64,000 bases of DNA from Rhizophlyctis rosea (GCA_027596075.1 JADGJC010000032.1:1-64000), one strand, 5' to 3'; shown: positions 40,186 through 52,372, counted from the first letter of the stretch. Notes: generated by a model from the letters alone, not told the origin. Numbers and translations are program-made.

Positions 40186-43100
40186 TTATGGTTCCACTAA
40201 CTCATATCGCAAGATTCCCTTCTCCCCATATGCAAAATCTTCAGACTTGATTCCAGTGACCTCTCCAATGCGAGACGTGGGCGATGGGACGGCCCCAACT
40301 TCTGTCGTCAAGCGAATTGTGGAGTCGGAAACTTTCAATTCCTCAGCCAGACGAATCATAGCCTGCAAAAGAAAGATATTTAGTATGCCGGTGGCATGCA
40401 GGGACGGTGGAGACAAAAAGGAGAAGGAACGACGAAGAGTCTTGATTCCTGAGCACATGAACGCACCCGTTTGCAGGTACTATGCACATTCAATGTCAAT
40501 GCATACTCAGCACCTGCTCGATTCGGCTGGAACACAATAGTTGCGACATTCAAAAGATCTCCGTAATGTTGCAACATCTCCTGTACAACATTGCTATTGA
40601 AAAGAATGAGAGATTTTGAGCTGATGGATGAACAAGACTACCATCTGCGTTGTTGTACGGCCACTCACGATGGACAGAACGTGATGATATCCCCATCCCC
40701 AATTTCAGCTTGTTGGAATGTCAAATTAGGTCGTATTTCCTCAATCAGATTGGGTTTCACCTCCTGGGGACGTGTCAGTCAGAGATTGCGATGATGAGTA
40801 CATTCAATAGGCTCGGCCCATTGCAAACAAACCGCAGCTGCAATAAAAAAAAAGGTTCATTTACCTCACAAAATGCCAGCTCCATGTCTTCCAGCCACTC
40901 CCACCGACGCTTGATGGCGTCCGGAAGCAACGACATATTCGAGGACCGAGCCACTTTGACAGTCCCGAAGAAGCTGATATCGACAGAGTTAACAGTGCGT
41001 CAATGCACCACAAGGCGACGGCAAGTTGGAAAAGACGTCACATAGGTTCAATGACGGACTGGCCGCCTTACCTCAATTGTTTAGAAGTCGCATCGTAGTA
41101 CTTGACAAACAGGGTTTGCAGCAACGATGTTGGTACATTAGTCGGATTTACAGTGATCTGATAATGTTTATGAGGTGAGAATATCGCATACCAAACATAT
41201 CAAGTGGCGGTGTCGCATTCGGGATGAGCAGAATACACAAACTCCGACGCGGACTTGATCCATAACATACCGAAGCGTCCAAATATTCAACATACAGTAT
41301 CGCAGGACTGTCCTTCCGGAAGAGGCTGTTGACACCTGTTGAATTTCATTTTCCGCATGTCTCAGCGAATGCGTACGCAACACGATCGTGAAGTAGTTGA
41401 TCATCACAAGATCAACATACCGACATCATCCGCGGGAATCAAATCAGGTCGCCAAGTCTTATTCTGCCGGTTCGCGATTGTCCAGACACGCACTTTGTCC
41501 ACTGTCGTGCCCAAACTACTGCAGATGGTTTGCTGGATCATGACGGGAAATAATGACATCAATTGAAGTAAATAAAAGAGATGTTTTTTTTGCAGAGCAC
41601 CTTGCAGGGGAAGCAAAAATACTCACTTTGGCTTTCCCGAACTTGTCAAAAATATCGAAATCGAATAACTTCAAATGAACGTTATTGCGGTTGAAATGGT
41701 CAACTCTACTGCGCTTCCCTTTGTCTCCCCAATGATCGAAAAGGTCGAAGCCTTGGTGTTTTGAGATGTCGTCGTTGGTCAGAACCTGTGCATATAGTCA
41801 TTTCAAATTCATTGGGAAATCTTGGACTATCTGGAGCAGATATGTTTCAAGTCTTCAAAGTTTACCTCCACCAACACCTTCGAAGCGTTCCGTTCCCATA
41901 CTTCCCTCGCAATCCGCATCTTTGCATCATCAGCGGCAATCCCTTCCCTAACATGCCTAGGTATATCCGCCTCCGTTATCGGCGCCATGACGTTGCTTAT
42001 ATCCGACTCTCTGATATACTGCAGCCCATAGGCAATAACAGCTCGGCCGGTACTGTCTGTAGATCCGTAAAAGCCTTCTACCGCTTCGCGCTCTAATGCC
42101 GGCGTCACGCGGTCATCATGGAACTTGAACCAGCGGTCCGAGTTGGCTGTGGGTGGGTGACTGAGATAAGGGCGGGTGTAGAGCATGTACTGATTATCGG
42201 TTCCATCCATCGTTCCCTGGAACCCTATCACGCTGAGCCGAAATTATCATATTAGTCGTAAGGCAGGAATCAATAACAGGTCAAGCAAGCCTGTCTCATA
42301 AACCCTTGAGTGCATCAACACAAGCGAGTCATACCTGTGGAGGATGTACTTCTGCCGTACACTCTTGTCAGCTTCAGCCGACATGAATCTATCAAGCTCA
42401 ATCGTCAGTGGATACTCAAACCTGTGACGTAACTTATGGAGATGACCGTCAATTGCTGCGTCATCACTCAAGGTAAATAAGCAATTTGTCCAACCTCCAC
42501 CATCCGGTCCTTCTCCACATCATATTGAAACCGCTGAAGCTGAATCTGCAACACCGGCGGCAATTTCTCGAAAATCCGGCCTTTCCTAGCATCCTGTGGG
42601 TCGGTGGATGCATTTCAAAAGGGAGAACAATGAGCCGTCCGGATTTCTCTGTCACCTTATACCTGCAACCCGTGAACCTGACACCAATACTGGTTCATTC
42701 CATCCAACAACTCAGTCGCCACATATTCTTCGAAAGATTGCATAAGGTTGCTGAAACCGTAAGTCCTCAAAGCGATGTCGTAAAACCTTTCGTCACGGGA
42801 CATCTTATGGTTATGTTTGATGCAGGTGATGTAGCTTGATTCGGTCCCCATGCAGAATTCAGTGGTTTTCTGTAAAGTAACATAATGGAAACCCGTCAAA
42901 ACATACGAGGTGGAACCATATGTCAAATTCTTTGATATGAACCCGAAACAGCGTACCTTGGATTTCTGCTCAAGATTGCCTTGCAAAACCCTCAAACATT
43001 CAAAAACATCATGCGGCATGTGCAGATCCAAACTGCTCCATCCAAATGCTTTCGTCAACTCCAACGGGTTGACGATGTCTTGGGAATGCTGCAGTCGGTA

Positions 43101-44733
43101 GAAAACACGCTGCAATGCGAGGGCAACATCTTTTTCTGGATCAGCCTTTTCGGTGGGGATTTGGAAGACAGCCTGCAACAGGTATTGGTTTGGGTGAGAC
43201 CAATAGCGAGTCACGTGCTGCTCTGAAATGCATGCAGTTGAATAATGACTCTTACCCTCCGTGCAATGTTCGTGCAGTACATCTGCTGTAGGATAATGTT
43301 CAAGTACCCAGTTGCTCCCAAATTCTTCAAACCGACGAAACCGGTCGCTTCTTTGGAGTCATATCTATGTAAGAAAAACCTTCAATATCATTTCTGGTTC
43401 GGAGGTGGAAAGTTCCGGCAATTCATCATGGTACCCAGCCCAATTATGCCACAGAACGCCAGTTGGATCCTCCACTTTTCGGATGATGCCGATGAGCGTC
43501 AAACTGCCATCAACAATGTAAGATCCTAATTGTGATAAGGTGATGAAGTGACCGAAACCCCAGTCCGTAGTTTCAGGCGTACAACGATAGTGTGCGTCTG
43601 TAAAATGATGAAAACAGAATCAGAGGAGAGATGCATGCCAAATGCACAATAAACAACAAGTCGGGATATTTGCTTGATCACCTTACGAACCCCCTACCTT
43701 TCGAAACGGACAAATCTATCTGACCAGTATGGGGCAACATTATGGCAAACCTGCAGCACTGATGCCACTTCTCTCCTTTCCTCTCCATGGCATCAACATT
43801 TTGGATATACACTGACAGGTTTTGTGTCTGACGGTTGCCACGAGGGTAAATGAGGAATTGCCTGTAAGTGTCAAGAACATTTTTTCCTGCTGTAAGATTG
43901 CACAACGATAGTCAATCACTAACCAGCGTGTTCCATGAGCTTCAAAAGTTGGACTGGTCACAGATGGTTGCGTAAAAGATGCCCAGTTCTTGATCCGCCA
44001 TTGCACCACATGTCGCGGACTCTCGTCCAATTTTGAATCAGCAGGAAGGACGTTAGGATAAGTATCCTCCGCAAGCTGCACGATTTCAGGTGTGGGTGAC
44101 GATGTGTGCGCGGGGCTCGTTGAAGACGGCGGATTGGATGGTATTGGAGTAGCGGGTGCGGCTGAAGGGAGTTGTGCTGACGACACTGTTTGCATTGGTG
44201 GCCTTGATGGCAGCAATGATGTTGGAGGGACAATTGCGGCTGTAACAGACGGAGTCACATCGGTTGAAATGGCTGGGGAGGACTGTACGCGCGTCAGTTT
44301 AATCAAGTCATGCAAACAATGATGTCAGCACTGCAATCCAGTAAAGCCCAACCTGATTTAGCTCAGGCTCAATCTCAGCAATTGAGGTTCCATTTTCACG
44401 CTCATCCTCCTTCTCCCCTTGCACCATTCCCCGCGACAAGGTCGCGCGGAAGCTGTCGGCGATAAGGTGTGCATCCTGTTCACTCAAATTGATGCGGGAG
44501 TTGTTGGCGGCAGCTAAACCCCCAGCTGCTCCGCCCGCTTCTGCCGTCGTTAGCGGCTGCGGCGTTCCTGCTCCTTCGCCCGTCAAAGTAACTACTTCTG
44601 TCGAAATGTCGTCGCGGCTCACGTTGTTTGTTTCGTTCAAAGCTGCTGATGAAGACGAGATGGGAGCTTGCTCGTGCTCCTTGGTCTTTGTGCCCTGCCC
44701 TCCCTTTTTGAAAATCTTCTTGAAGATGCCCAT
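40186..44733 (-). CDS. MATH-USP7/Ubp15-like protein lacking the catalytic triad (pseudo-deubiquitinase)
   Basis: Eighteen exons, all in phase, 1,030 residues: 44353-44733, 43924-44282, 43698-43861, 43435-43597, 43256-43364, 42957-43172, 42663-42869, 42495-42593, 42335-42432, 41866-42232, 41627-41785, 41421-41532, 41271-41335, 41072-41157, 40865-40973, 40669-40763, 40467-40593, 40186-40362. Order: low-complexity N-terminus; MATH domain (about 175-345, RHVVQWRIKNW, DWGFGHFITLSQL); USP fold (TGFVGLKNLGAT onward, LALQRVFYRLQHS, KAFGWSSLDLHMPHDV, LPPVLQIQLQRFQYD); and USP7-type ubiquitin-like C-terminal repeats (EVKPNLIEEI, GDGDIITF). Catalytic Cys is Gly375 (GGG codon 43307-43309), the HY-box His is Gln613, the FDDD Asp is His637, and the VEGTI loop is missing. 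Family members remove ubiquitin; this one should bind, not cleave. Gene structure argues against simple decay. Confidence 0.9.
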
Positions 44734-45343
44734 CTCTAGATCCGCTGCATGACGAAAGGAACGAGGAAAGGGGAGCTAGAGGAGGGAGTGCCTAGTGCAA
44801 GACGCCAAAGGTTTGAAGGTGATTGTGTTCACGGAAGGGGGTTTGTGTTACACCCTTTACCTCCACCCCTGCGACGCGAGGGTCCACAAAACCTTGCCAC
44901 TGCCAACTGGCGCAGCTTCAGGCCCTAAACATCCTCTGTTTGCTGGCTGTTAGGGGAGCATTGTAGGCGGCACAAATCCTACATATTGAACACACGCTGA
45001 TGTGATTTGGGTAAATGGTTGCTGAGGTCACAAGGATGTTGCAGCTGTGAGCTCAACCTGTCCATAAATGTGTGCAAATTCGAGATAGGCCAAGCTACTT
45101 GATGGCGTCTCAAAAATATCAAACTTATCAATGTGTCAAGGCTCTGTTTTCAAGGGCAGACGATCCCCCAGCTCCTTGTGTGGCTTGACTTGACTGATGT
45201 CTGCGATTCTCCTGCCTCGTCGATCAAGGCAGCTTTGCTAACAGTTTCCCTACTTTCGAATACTTTCAAAATCCTTTCATCCTCTTGAAATATTTTGAAT
45301 CGTGAAAATCGCTCAAATTCACCTCAAATCAACCCGTTACAAC
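44734..45343. other. Divergent intergenic region, 610 bp
   Basis: Lies between the 5' ends of the USP7-like gene (-) and F-box-like paralogue C (+). It is therefore a shared upstream region; no gene or clear motif. Confidence 0.45.
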
Positions 45344-46275
45344 ATGAGCTGCGCCTTGACCAACGGCAGAATCGTTTTCCTATTGAACTCGAAAGCTCAT
45401 TTAGGTGCAAGCACGAAACGGGTCCCGTCTCCATTCCTCTTTCTCCCCATTGAAATCTACCCAGATCTTCTACGCTACCTGTCTCTCATTGAGGTCAGCC
45501 GTCTCGTTGAATTACACCCTTGGCTTGAGCCTTCCCGTTGTCCCACCACCTACCGGCTCGTCAACGACTACCTGACCACCAGAAAACCTGTTGTTACCCT
45601 CTGGCGAGACGACTACTGCCCCTACGAGCTGCAATACGTTTCCACCCCACCCCCTCCACAGGTCCCAAACAAGCCCATACCAATAACCATATTCAGATTC
45701 GCACCCACCAAACAAACCCCCATTAAATTTCACGCGTTAATGGGCGGCGGCCCCAATTCCGAAATGGGCACCGAGGAAAACTGGTTCCTTCATTCCAGTT
45801 TGTGGACTGACGACGAGCCCGTTTGGGAACAAGAGGACTTCTGGAACCAAAGGATCGACCCAGTATTCTGGCCTAACGAGGCCATCATCCATGAGATACA
45901 TAATTTTATTCCTCCTCTAAAAACTGTCGGAGAATATCCCTCCATCAATGGTCACGCGTGGGTGGGGTCCGGGCTTCGAAGTATGTATATGCTAGTGACA
46001 ACAGAGATCCGGATGATGATGAGGAGCCCATGGACGGTGAGGACGACTGGCCGAAAACAGTTGAGGGGAAAATCACGCATGTAGATGTAAGCTTGTCATG
46101 GTTGGTGTCGCGGGTGGAGGAAGACGATAGTGGTCATGAGGGTAGCGAGAACAATGTCGGCGATAACGGCACTGAAGGGAATAGTGATGATGAGGGGACC
46201 GAAGGGGATAGCTACGATGAGGGTAGCGAGGGCGGCAGTGAAAATGAACAACCCAATAACGACTTCAGCGATTGA
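45344..46275 (+). CDS. F-box-like protein C, tandem paralogue with one frame break
   Basis: ATG at 45344, stop TGA at 46273-46275. The N-terminal LPIEIYPDLLRYLSLIEVSR segment resembles an F-box helix pair. Further blocks shared with the next gene: LEPSRCP, IFRFAPTK, NWFLHSSLWTDDEPVWE, HEIH, YPSINGHAWVG, DDWPKTVEGKIT, VSLSWLV, and an acidic Glu/Asp/Gly/Ser tail. The frame changes at the G4 run at 45964-45967. Adding one G keeps alignment with paralogue D straight through (AWVG to VRASKYVY, matching AVVGFRALKLVY), so the break is a single-base deletion or an assembly error. Without correction the protein ends early, about 35 residues beyond the break. Function unknown; possibly an SKP1-linked receptor (inference from the F-box-like start only). 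Confidence 0.65.
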
Positions 46276-46933
46276 TTAGTTGTAGTCTGGTCATGTACAT
46301 CGAGGAGTTCAGTTGTATCTCCGACAGTGTAGAACTTGAAACCTCTTGGTATTGGCAGAATATATCCTACATGATTGAAGAGCCTTTGCCGTCCCCTTAT
46401 TAGGGGATGTCAAGACGACAGTTCCTTATTCAATCAAAACAACCTGCACCGATGTGTTGTTGCGAATAGATAGCCACGCATCATAATGAAATTGCGACCT
46501 GCTCGTGACGATCTCGAAAGTTGCGTTCTATTTCATTCATGCTGGGTGCCTGGAATGGAGGTAGAGACTTCATTCGTGGCTTGGATTGACTGTATGTTTA
46601 TGGTGCATCACGGCCAATCCCATTTATCCCCATCTTGATGATCACCTCTTCAACCTCTTTCACGAACGTGTCAATCAATATTTGAGGAAATCATATACAG
46701 AGTGCAGGGGAAAGTCTATCAACGCCATATGTGTACATTAGTAGAGCTTACCCGAACGACAACTTTCCCTCTTGAAACTTCCAACATCTCCCGCCAGAAC
46801 AGAATCTTGCCAGATTGGATGGCGTACCACCACTTCGCAGCCACTCATTTTTACCCGAGCTCGCCTTTGACAACTAAAAGCAGAACAGCTACACAATTGA
46901 AACGCACAAACTTCTCAAGGAGCCAGCGCAAAG
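46276..46933. other. Intergenic between tandem paralogues
   Basis: No gene or repeat seen. It carries the upstream region of paralogue D. Confidence 0.4.
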
Positions 46934-47836
46934 ATGACAACTCGTGGTGCTCTATCTCCCTTTCCCCTCCTTCCTAAGCCCGTCTGTCCAACCCTACTCC
47001 GCTACCTTTCCCTCCTTGACATTGGCAACTTCGTCAAATTGCACCTGTGGCTCGAACCATCCCGCTGTCCCATCGTTCACAGAGCTGTCAATGCCTACCT
47101 TGACTTCTACAAACCCGTCATTACATTCTGGCGCGACGACGATTCAGCATATGGCAAAATCTACGACCTAGACTACTTCCCAAGGCCACCCTGCAAGCAC
47201 GTCACAAACGAATCCACAGCAAGGACCGTCTTCAGATTCGCGCCCACCAAAGAAGAACCTATCCAGTTCTCTGCATCCATGGGCGATGAGGATGGAGACG
47301 TGGAGGTCGAAACAAATTGGTTTCTCCATTTCATTCTGTGGGATACCGAACCTGTTTGGGAACTCGAAGATTTCATCGACAACCGAGACGGAATTACATA
47401 CTGGCATAATGAAACTATCTGGCATGAGATTCATCTCGAGTGTCCACAAATAAAAGAAGTCACAAGATACCCCTCAAATAATGGGGAAGCAGTTGTAGGG
47501 TTCCGTGCTTTGAAACTCGTATATAGTAAGGCTTGGGGTGCTGAGGAGGAAGATGAAGAGTGGGAGGCGGACGACGTTTACAATGATGATTGGCCTACAG
47601 CTGTCGACGGGGAAATCACTGGAGTCCTCGTCAGCTTATCATGGTTGGTCTCTGCAATGAAGCAGGGCAAATCAGTTTACAACGTCAAGGAGGGTAGTGA
47701 TAGTCTCGGTGGGCAAGATTCGGAGGAGGACGGAGTAGGCAGCAGCGACGATGAGGATAGCAAATGGGTTACTGGCGACGGCAATGACGAAGGCTTCACT
47801 GATGATTGGTACAGCGAAATCAACGAGGCCGATTGA
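46934..47836 (+). CDS. F-box-like protein D, tandem paralogue, intact
   Basis: Single exon of 300 residues from ATG 46934 to TGA. It is collinear with paralogue C: CPTLLRYLSLLDIGNFVKL, LEPSRCP, VITFWRDD, VFRFAPTKEEPIQF, TNWFLHFILWDTEPVWE, VSLSWLVSAMKQG, then a Ser/Asp/Glu-rich tail. The N-terminal leucine-rich helices resemble a short F-box but are weak. No known C-terminal domain. The central about 200 residues with alternating hydrophobic and charged residues may be a beta-rich recognition domain (inference). The acidic tail may be disordered. Together with gene C it gives a local tandem duplication next to the USP7-like gene. Confidence 0.7.
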   Translation: MTTRGALSPFPLLPKPVCPTLLRYLSLLDIGNFVKLHLWLEPSRCPIVHRAVNAYLDFYKPVITFWRDDDSAYGKIYDLDYFPRPPCKHVTNESTARTVFRFAPTKEEPIQFSASMGDEDGDVEVETNWFLHFILWDTEPVWELEDFIDNRDGITYWHNETIWHEIHLECPQIKEVTRYPSNNGEAVVGFRALKLVYSKAWGAEEEDEEWEADDVYNDDWPTAVDGEITGVLVSLSWLVSAMKQGKSVYNVKEGSDSLGGQDSEEDGVGSSDDEDSKWVTGDGNDEGFTDDWYSEINEAD

Positions 47837-48875
47837 AACATGGTCTCAGCCGGCGATTGGCTTGTTAGCTTTCAGTGTACCTCCGGGATTCACATACAAA
47901 TTTGTATGATTAGTATACTCCACTTCCAAACATCAGAACTCAGTTGAAGTGATTGAAGTGAGTCATGAGCGATGTTTTTTCACTTCACAGGCTTTTGCAG
48001 GACTGTTTGCCCTGTCTCCGAACCATCACTGTACACTGGCGAAGTCATCTGAGACACAACAATGGTCGCACTCTTTGCACAACAGTTGGGACCGCTACAG
48101 ATGCCGCAAGTCTGTACTTTTGCTCCAATCATGCGCACCTTGACAAGCGACAAGGTAACAGGTGCAGTGCAGTCGACACCGCAAATAAATCTGTTCTTGC
48201 AATGTCATGATATATCGCAAGCCCCTCATATGCTCCAAATGCCTCACAATGCAGCCGTCATGACTTTATAAGTTCACAAACGTGATTGATCTCTCTGCCT
48301 CCGAAAACTCCGTTCGTCCCCTGGGCAGCTTGGGACCGGACGTTTTGACCCTGAATTCAAGACACACCCCTGAATTGCGGGTCAGACCTCAGCCTCGCCC
48401 CCAATCACGGCCGATGGTGAATCCAGAAGGCTTTGCAGGCTGGCCCATTCTTCTTCGGACCAGCTTGGGGGCATACTGGGATCTAGATCACCATCATTGC
48501 ATTGCCCCCACGGGTTCACTTTTGTCGGATTGTAACATAACTTGAGTTTTTGGTGAAGCTGACTTTTTTGAACAGCCGCTCTTGTTAATCAGTGGATGTT
48601 GCCCAAGCTTTCAAGTGCCGAGATGAGTTGCAGTAACCCAGGAGCTTCGGTTTCCTGTTGAATTTTCTGGGTGGGTGATTGTGATTGCTGGAGAGGGACC
48701 CTCGCGTTTCGTTCAGTGTATTTTTAGACTTCCCACTTATGTTTGCCATCCTTTTCACAATACACTACACCAATCAGACACACACCTTACATTTGAGCTC
48801 ACTATCCTTAGACGCAAAAGGGGAATTTTGTTTGAGACAAAGCGTTAGTCCTCCACCACGAGAACACAATACAAA
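47837..48875. other. Intergenic, 1 kb, no gene supported
   Basis: 5' flank of the RasGAP gene and 3' flank of paralogue D. Short frames at 47949-48545 have no motif. No repeat or RNA gene recognised. Confidence 0.4.
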
Positions 48876-51800
48876 ATGAGGACCAAACCATTAAGCCAGT
48901 CCCGCTTTGGGGGCAGCAAGAGTATGCAGAGTCTTGTTGGGATGGAAAAAGCTGTAAGTTGGCATCAAGAGCAAACTGCAATACGTGACTATCCACCTCG
49001 AGAGCTGCTTGGGGCTGATTCTCATCCACAAACTTGTACACACTATAGGCTTCACCAGACCAACAGATCGCCGATCTTCTCCTTGCAAACAACTGCGAAC
49101 TCCTCGCCGTAATATGTCAGGCGTCATTCGTGGGTGATACAGCCGCGAGCGTCAGTGAAGGCGTTTTGAGTCTTTTGAGGAGGCAGAAAGGGAGGGGCAC
49201 GGAGATGTTTTTGAAGAGGCTTTTGAGAGGACGAATTGCTCAATATTGTGAGTTACTGCATGCTGTAAAGCTTTTGGGTGTTTGAAGAGACTTGGAGCCT
49301 CATATTTGAATTCTTCGGTTCTTCTTTGTGGCCGCTAGTAAAGAAAAGCCGCGACCTATCCGATATCATCCGCGACAACAGTATGGCTACCATGCTACTA
49401 AACGCCTTTGCTCGTCACGAAGGTCAATACTACATTTCACAATCCCTTTTGGAGCCGCTACGAACCATTCTAGTATACATCGACCAATGCGAGATCGACC
49501 CACAGAAACTAATGATGGCAGCTGGTGTAAACGCAACAAAACCAACACCAGCACCACCAGCATCAGCAACAACCGCCACACCCCCTACCGCACTTTCCAC
49601 CACCCAGACATCATTCGCACCCGCTTCCGCTCCTGCGGGATCTCACCTAACAGACACAACCAACCCACCGTCCACAGCGAATGCATCCGTCCCAACAGGC
49701 ATAAATCAACCCGACGCACCCACCACCACATCCATCCCAACCTCAAGCTCAGAAGACTCACCCTACCCCGACGCAATCGTAACCCAAGTCGAAGAAAACG
49801 AAGCGCGCCTCCAAAAAGCATGCGAAGAAGTCCTTAACAGTATTATTGGCAAACAGGAAATGATGCCCATGGCTGTTCGGCGGATGTGCTGTTTTCTGAA
49901 AGTCACCGTGGAGGAGATTTACAGGGAGTTGGGGATGAGTGTTGTTTTGGGTGGAGCGGGCGGTGGAGGTGGTGCTGCTGCTGGTAGTGGTGGTGGTGGA
50001 GGGGGAGAAGGTGTAGATGTTGGACCGAGTGGAGCAATTTCGCCGAATGATACTGGTACCAAATCTGGGGTCAGCTCATCAAACCCAGATATAACAACAA
50101 CACCAACCCCCCGTCCAAAACTATCCGACCGCGAACGTCCGAAATCTATGGTTGAATCTGCAACAATGAATTCTGCCGCTCGGAATGCTGCTGCTGCTGG
50201 TGGGTCCGTTACGGCATCACCGCTGGGAGGTGCACCGATTAGTGGTGGTAGTAGCTCGACTGTTTTGGGGATCGGTGCTGGGAGTAGTACGGGAGACGTG
50301 AGGGGAGAAACATTGACGGAGGAACCGGAAGGGGAGGGGGGTAGTAGTAATGGAGTGGCGGGAACAGGTGCATCACCGTCACCTTCTGTCGGCAGTTTCC
50401 GAATGCTACGAAAGAAAGCGAAAAGCAGGGATAGTCTGGGTGGAAACAACACCTCTGCGGAAAGTGTTGTTGCACAGGGGCTGGGACATGAGAGGGAGAG
50501 ATCGATTTCCAATGCTAGTGCGACTGGTCCACCGAGTGTTGCGGGTGCTGCAGCTTCCGGAACAGGTACAGGAACAGGAGGAATCAATCCCACACCACCC
50601 CCCATCCCACAATCGAACACCCTCCCCAAAGACTTCCGCAAATCCATCATCATAACCCGAAACGCCTCATCCACCTTCCGTGGCCGGTCCGCCAGTGCCG
50701 ATGCTGAGAAACAGGCTACTTCGCAATTGAGTAAACCCACGCCGGCCGTTCAGGGGAACTCGGTCTCCGCATCGGCGGATACCGTTAGTGTAGGAGCAGA
50801 GGCAGCGCCCGCAGCAACAGCAACAGCCACGCCGGTGGGGACTGGAGCGAGACGGAAGCGGAGCACGAGTGTTTCGAGTGTGGCGACACAGAGGAGTATG
50901 AATACGTTGACGGTTTCGGAGAAGGTTGTGGGGAGTTTCCTGTTTTTGAGATTTTTTGTGCCTGGTACGTTTCTCCTCAGTCACTTTGTGCTGCGTTTTT
51001 TTCCTTTTTTGGGAATGCTACTTTGAACTGATTTTCCCGCTCCAGCTTTGACTGCACCAGACATGTACCGTCTGATAGACACAAAGATCTCTCCTTCATC
51101 ACGGCGTGGGCTAGTACTGTGCGGAAAGGTCTTGACGGCCATGTGTAATGACGTGGAATTCGGAAATAAGGAGAAATACCTGATGCCCTTGAACGGGTTT
51201 CTGCGGGCGAATAGGGATAGAGTGAAAGATTTTTTGTTGTTTGCTTCTGAAGAGGTATGTTTGGATCTTTTTGGATGTGGAATGCTTAGATCGTTATTTT
51301 GTGCTTGATTTTGTGGGACTTGACTGTATTGACGTATCGATCTGTTGAAAGGTGGACGATAAACCCGAAGCAGAAGAACCATCCACACAACCCACCCCAG
51401 CACCCACCCAACAACAATCCCGAAACAAAGTAGCCCCCCTAAACCCCGCCAGCACAAACTCCCCCCGCACATCAACAACCGACCATCACCCACCCCCCCC
51501 CCGGCCCCCCGCCGGGCGGGGGGGCAGCAAAGGCCGGGGCCGCGGCGGGGCCGCCCGCATAGGGGCCGGGCCCGCCCCCCGCGCCTCTCCCGCTCCCTCC
51601 CCTCCCTAAAAGACGCCGTCCCAACCCCCTCCGCCACACCTCCCCCCTCCTCAACAACCCCCTCCAAACCCTCCGGCCGCCGCCCCTCAACAACCCCCGA
51701 CTTCCCCTCAACAGACTCCCTCTTCATCTACCTCGGCAAATCCCTGCACAAGATCTCGGCCGACCTGGAGGAGCAGACTGCCACGTTAGCGCCCGATCAG

Positions 51801-52372
51801 AGCGAGAGGATTTTAGCGGATTTCAATGAATTGAAGAGGGTTGTGGAGGGGAGTGTGTATTTCCAGGATCCGGCGGGGGTAAAGGGCAAGGGTGGACGGG
51901 GTGGTGCGGGTGGTGGTGGTGGTGGGGAGGGCGGGTTTTTTGAGAGGTTGGGAAAGAAGTTTGGGTTGTTTCAGGGAGGGTGAGTTCTTTTCTGCTTTCG
52001 GTTCTGATTTTGGGATTTGCGTGGGAGAGTGGAAGTGTTTGGCTTTTGAAAAAAAAAAAACGCGGCAGAGGGATCGTTTGTAGGTCTTGATAGAACACAA
52101 AAGTGGGGAGAAAACCAAACAGTATTGGAATGGACCGTAGACCAATCCACGAAGGGGGAAACCACATGATCACATCACATTGCCGGATACTGAACCAATT
52201 TTCCCCTTTGTCTAACAGGAAAGGAAACTCTTCATCCCTGGACGATGTCCGAAACACCACATCCTCGGCCCGTTCCTCGAGAACAGCAGCAAATCGTTCG
52301 TCCATGCAGTCCTTCCAACGCGGATCAGCAAGCGTCGATACGGGAAACCAACGCGGGTTCATGGTAACATAA
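48876..52372 (+). CDS. Ras GTPase-activating protein with disordered insertions in the GAP domain
   Basis: Proposed exons 48876-48953, 49067-49247, 49339-50964, 51046-51254, 51352-51979, 52219-52372. RasGAPs accelerate GTP hydrolysis by Ras. The GAP domain is split by sequence inserts. The first part (LLLANNCELLAVICQASF, FLKRLLRGRIAQY, DIIRDNSMATMLLNAF) contains the arginine finger Arg in IIRDNS. An about 85-residue Thr/Pro/Ala insert follows, then QKACEEVLNSIIGKQEMMP with RRMCCFLKVTVEEIYREL. Next is an about 330-residue Gly/Ser/Ala/Pro/Thr insert, then KVVGSFLFLRFFVPALTAPDMY and RRGLVLCGKVLTAMCND with FGNKEKYLMPLN. A C-terminal helix (LGKSLHKISADLEEQ) and a Ser-rich last exon end it. Exon 5 changes frame inside a GC-extreme stretch (51480-51580), so its sequence there is unreliable. 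The GAP identity is firm. Confidence 0.85.
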
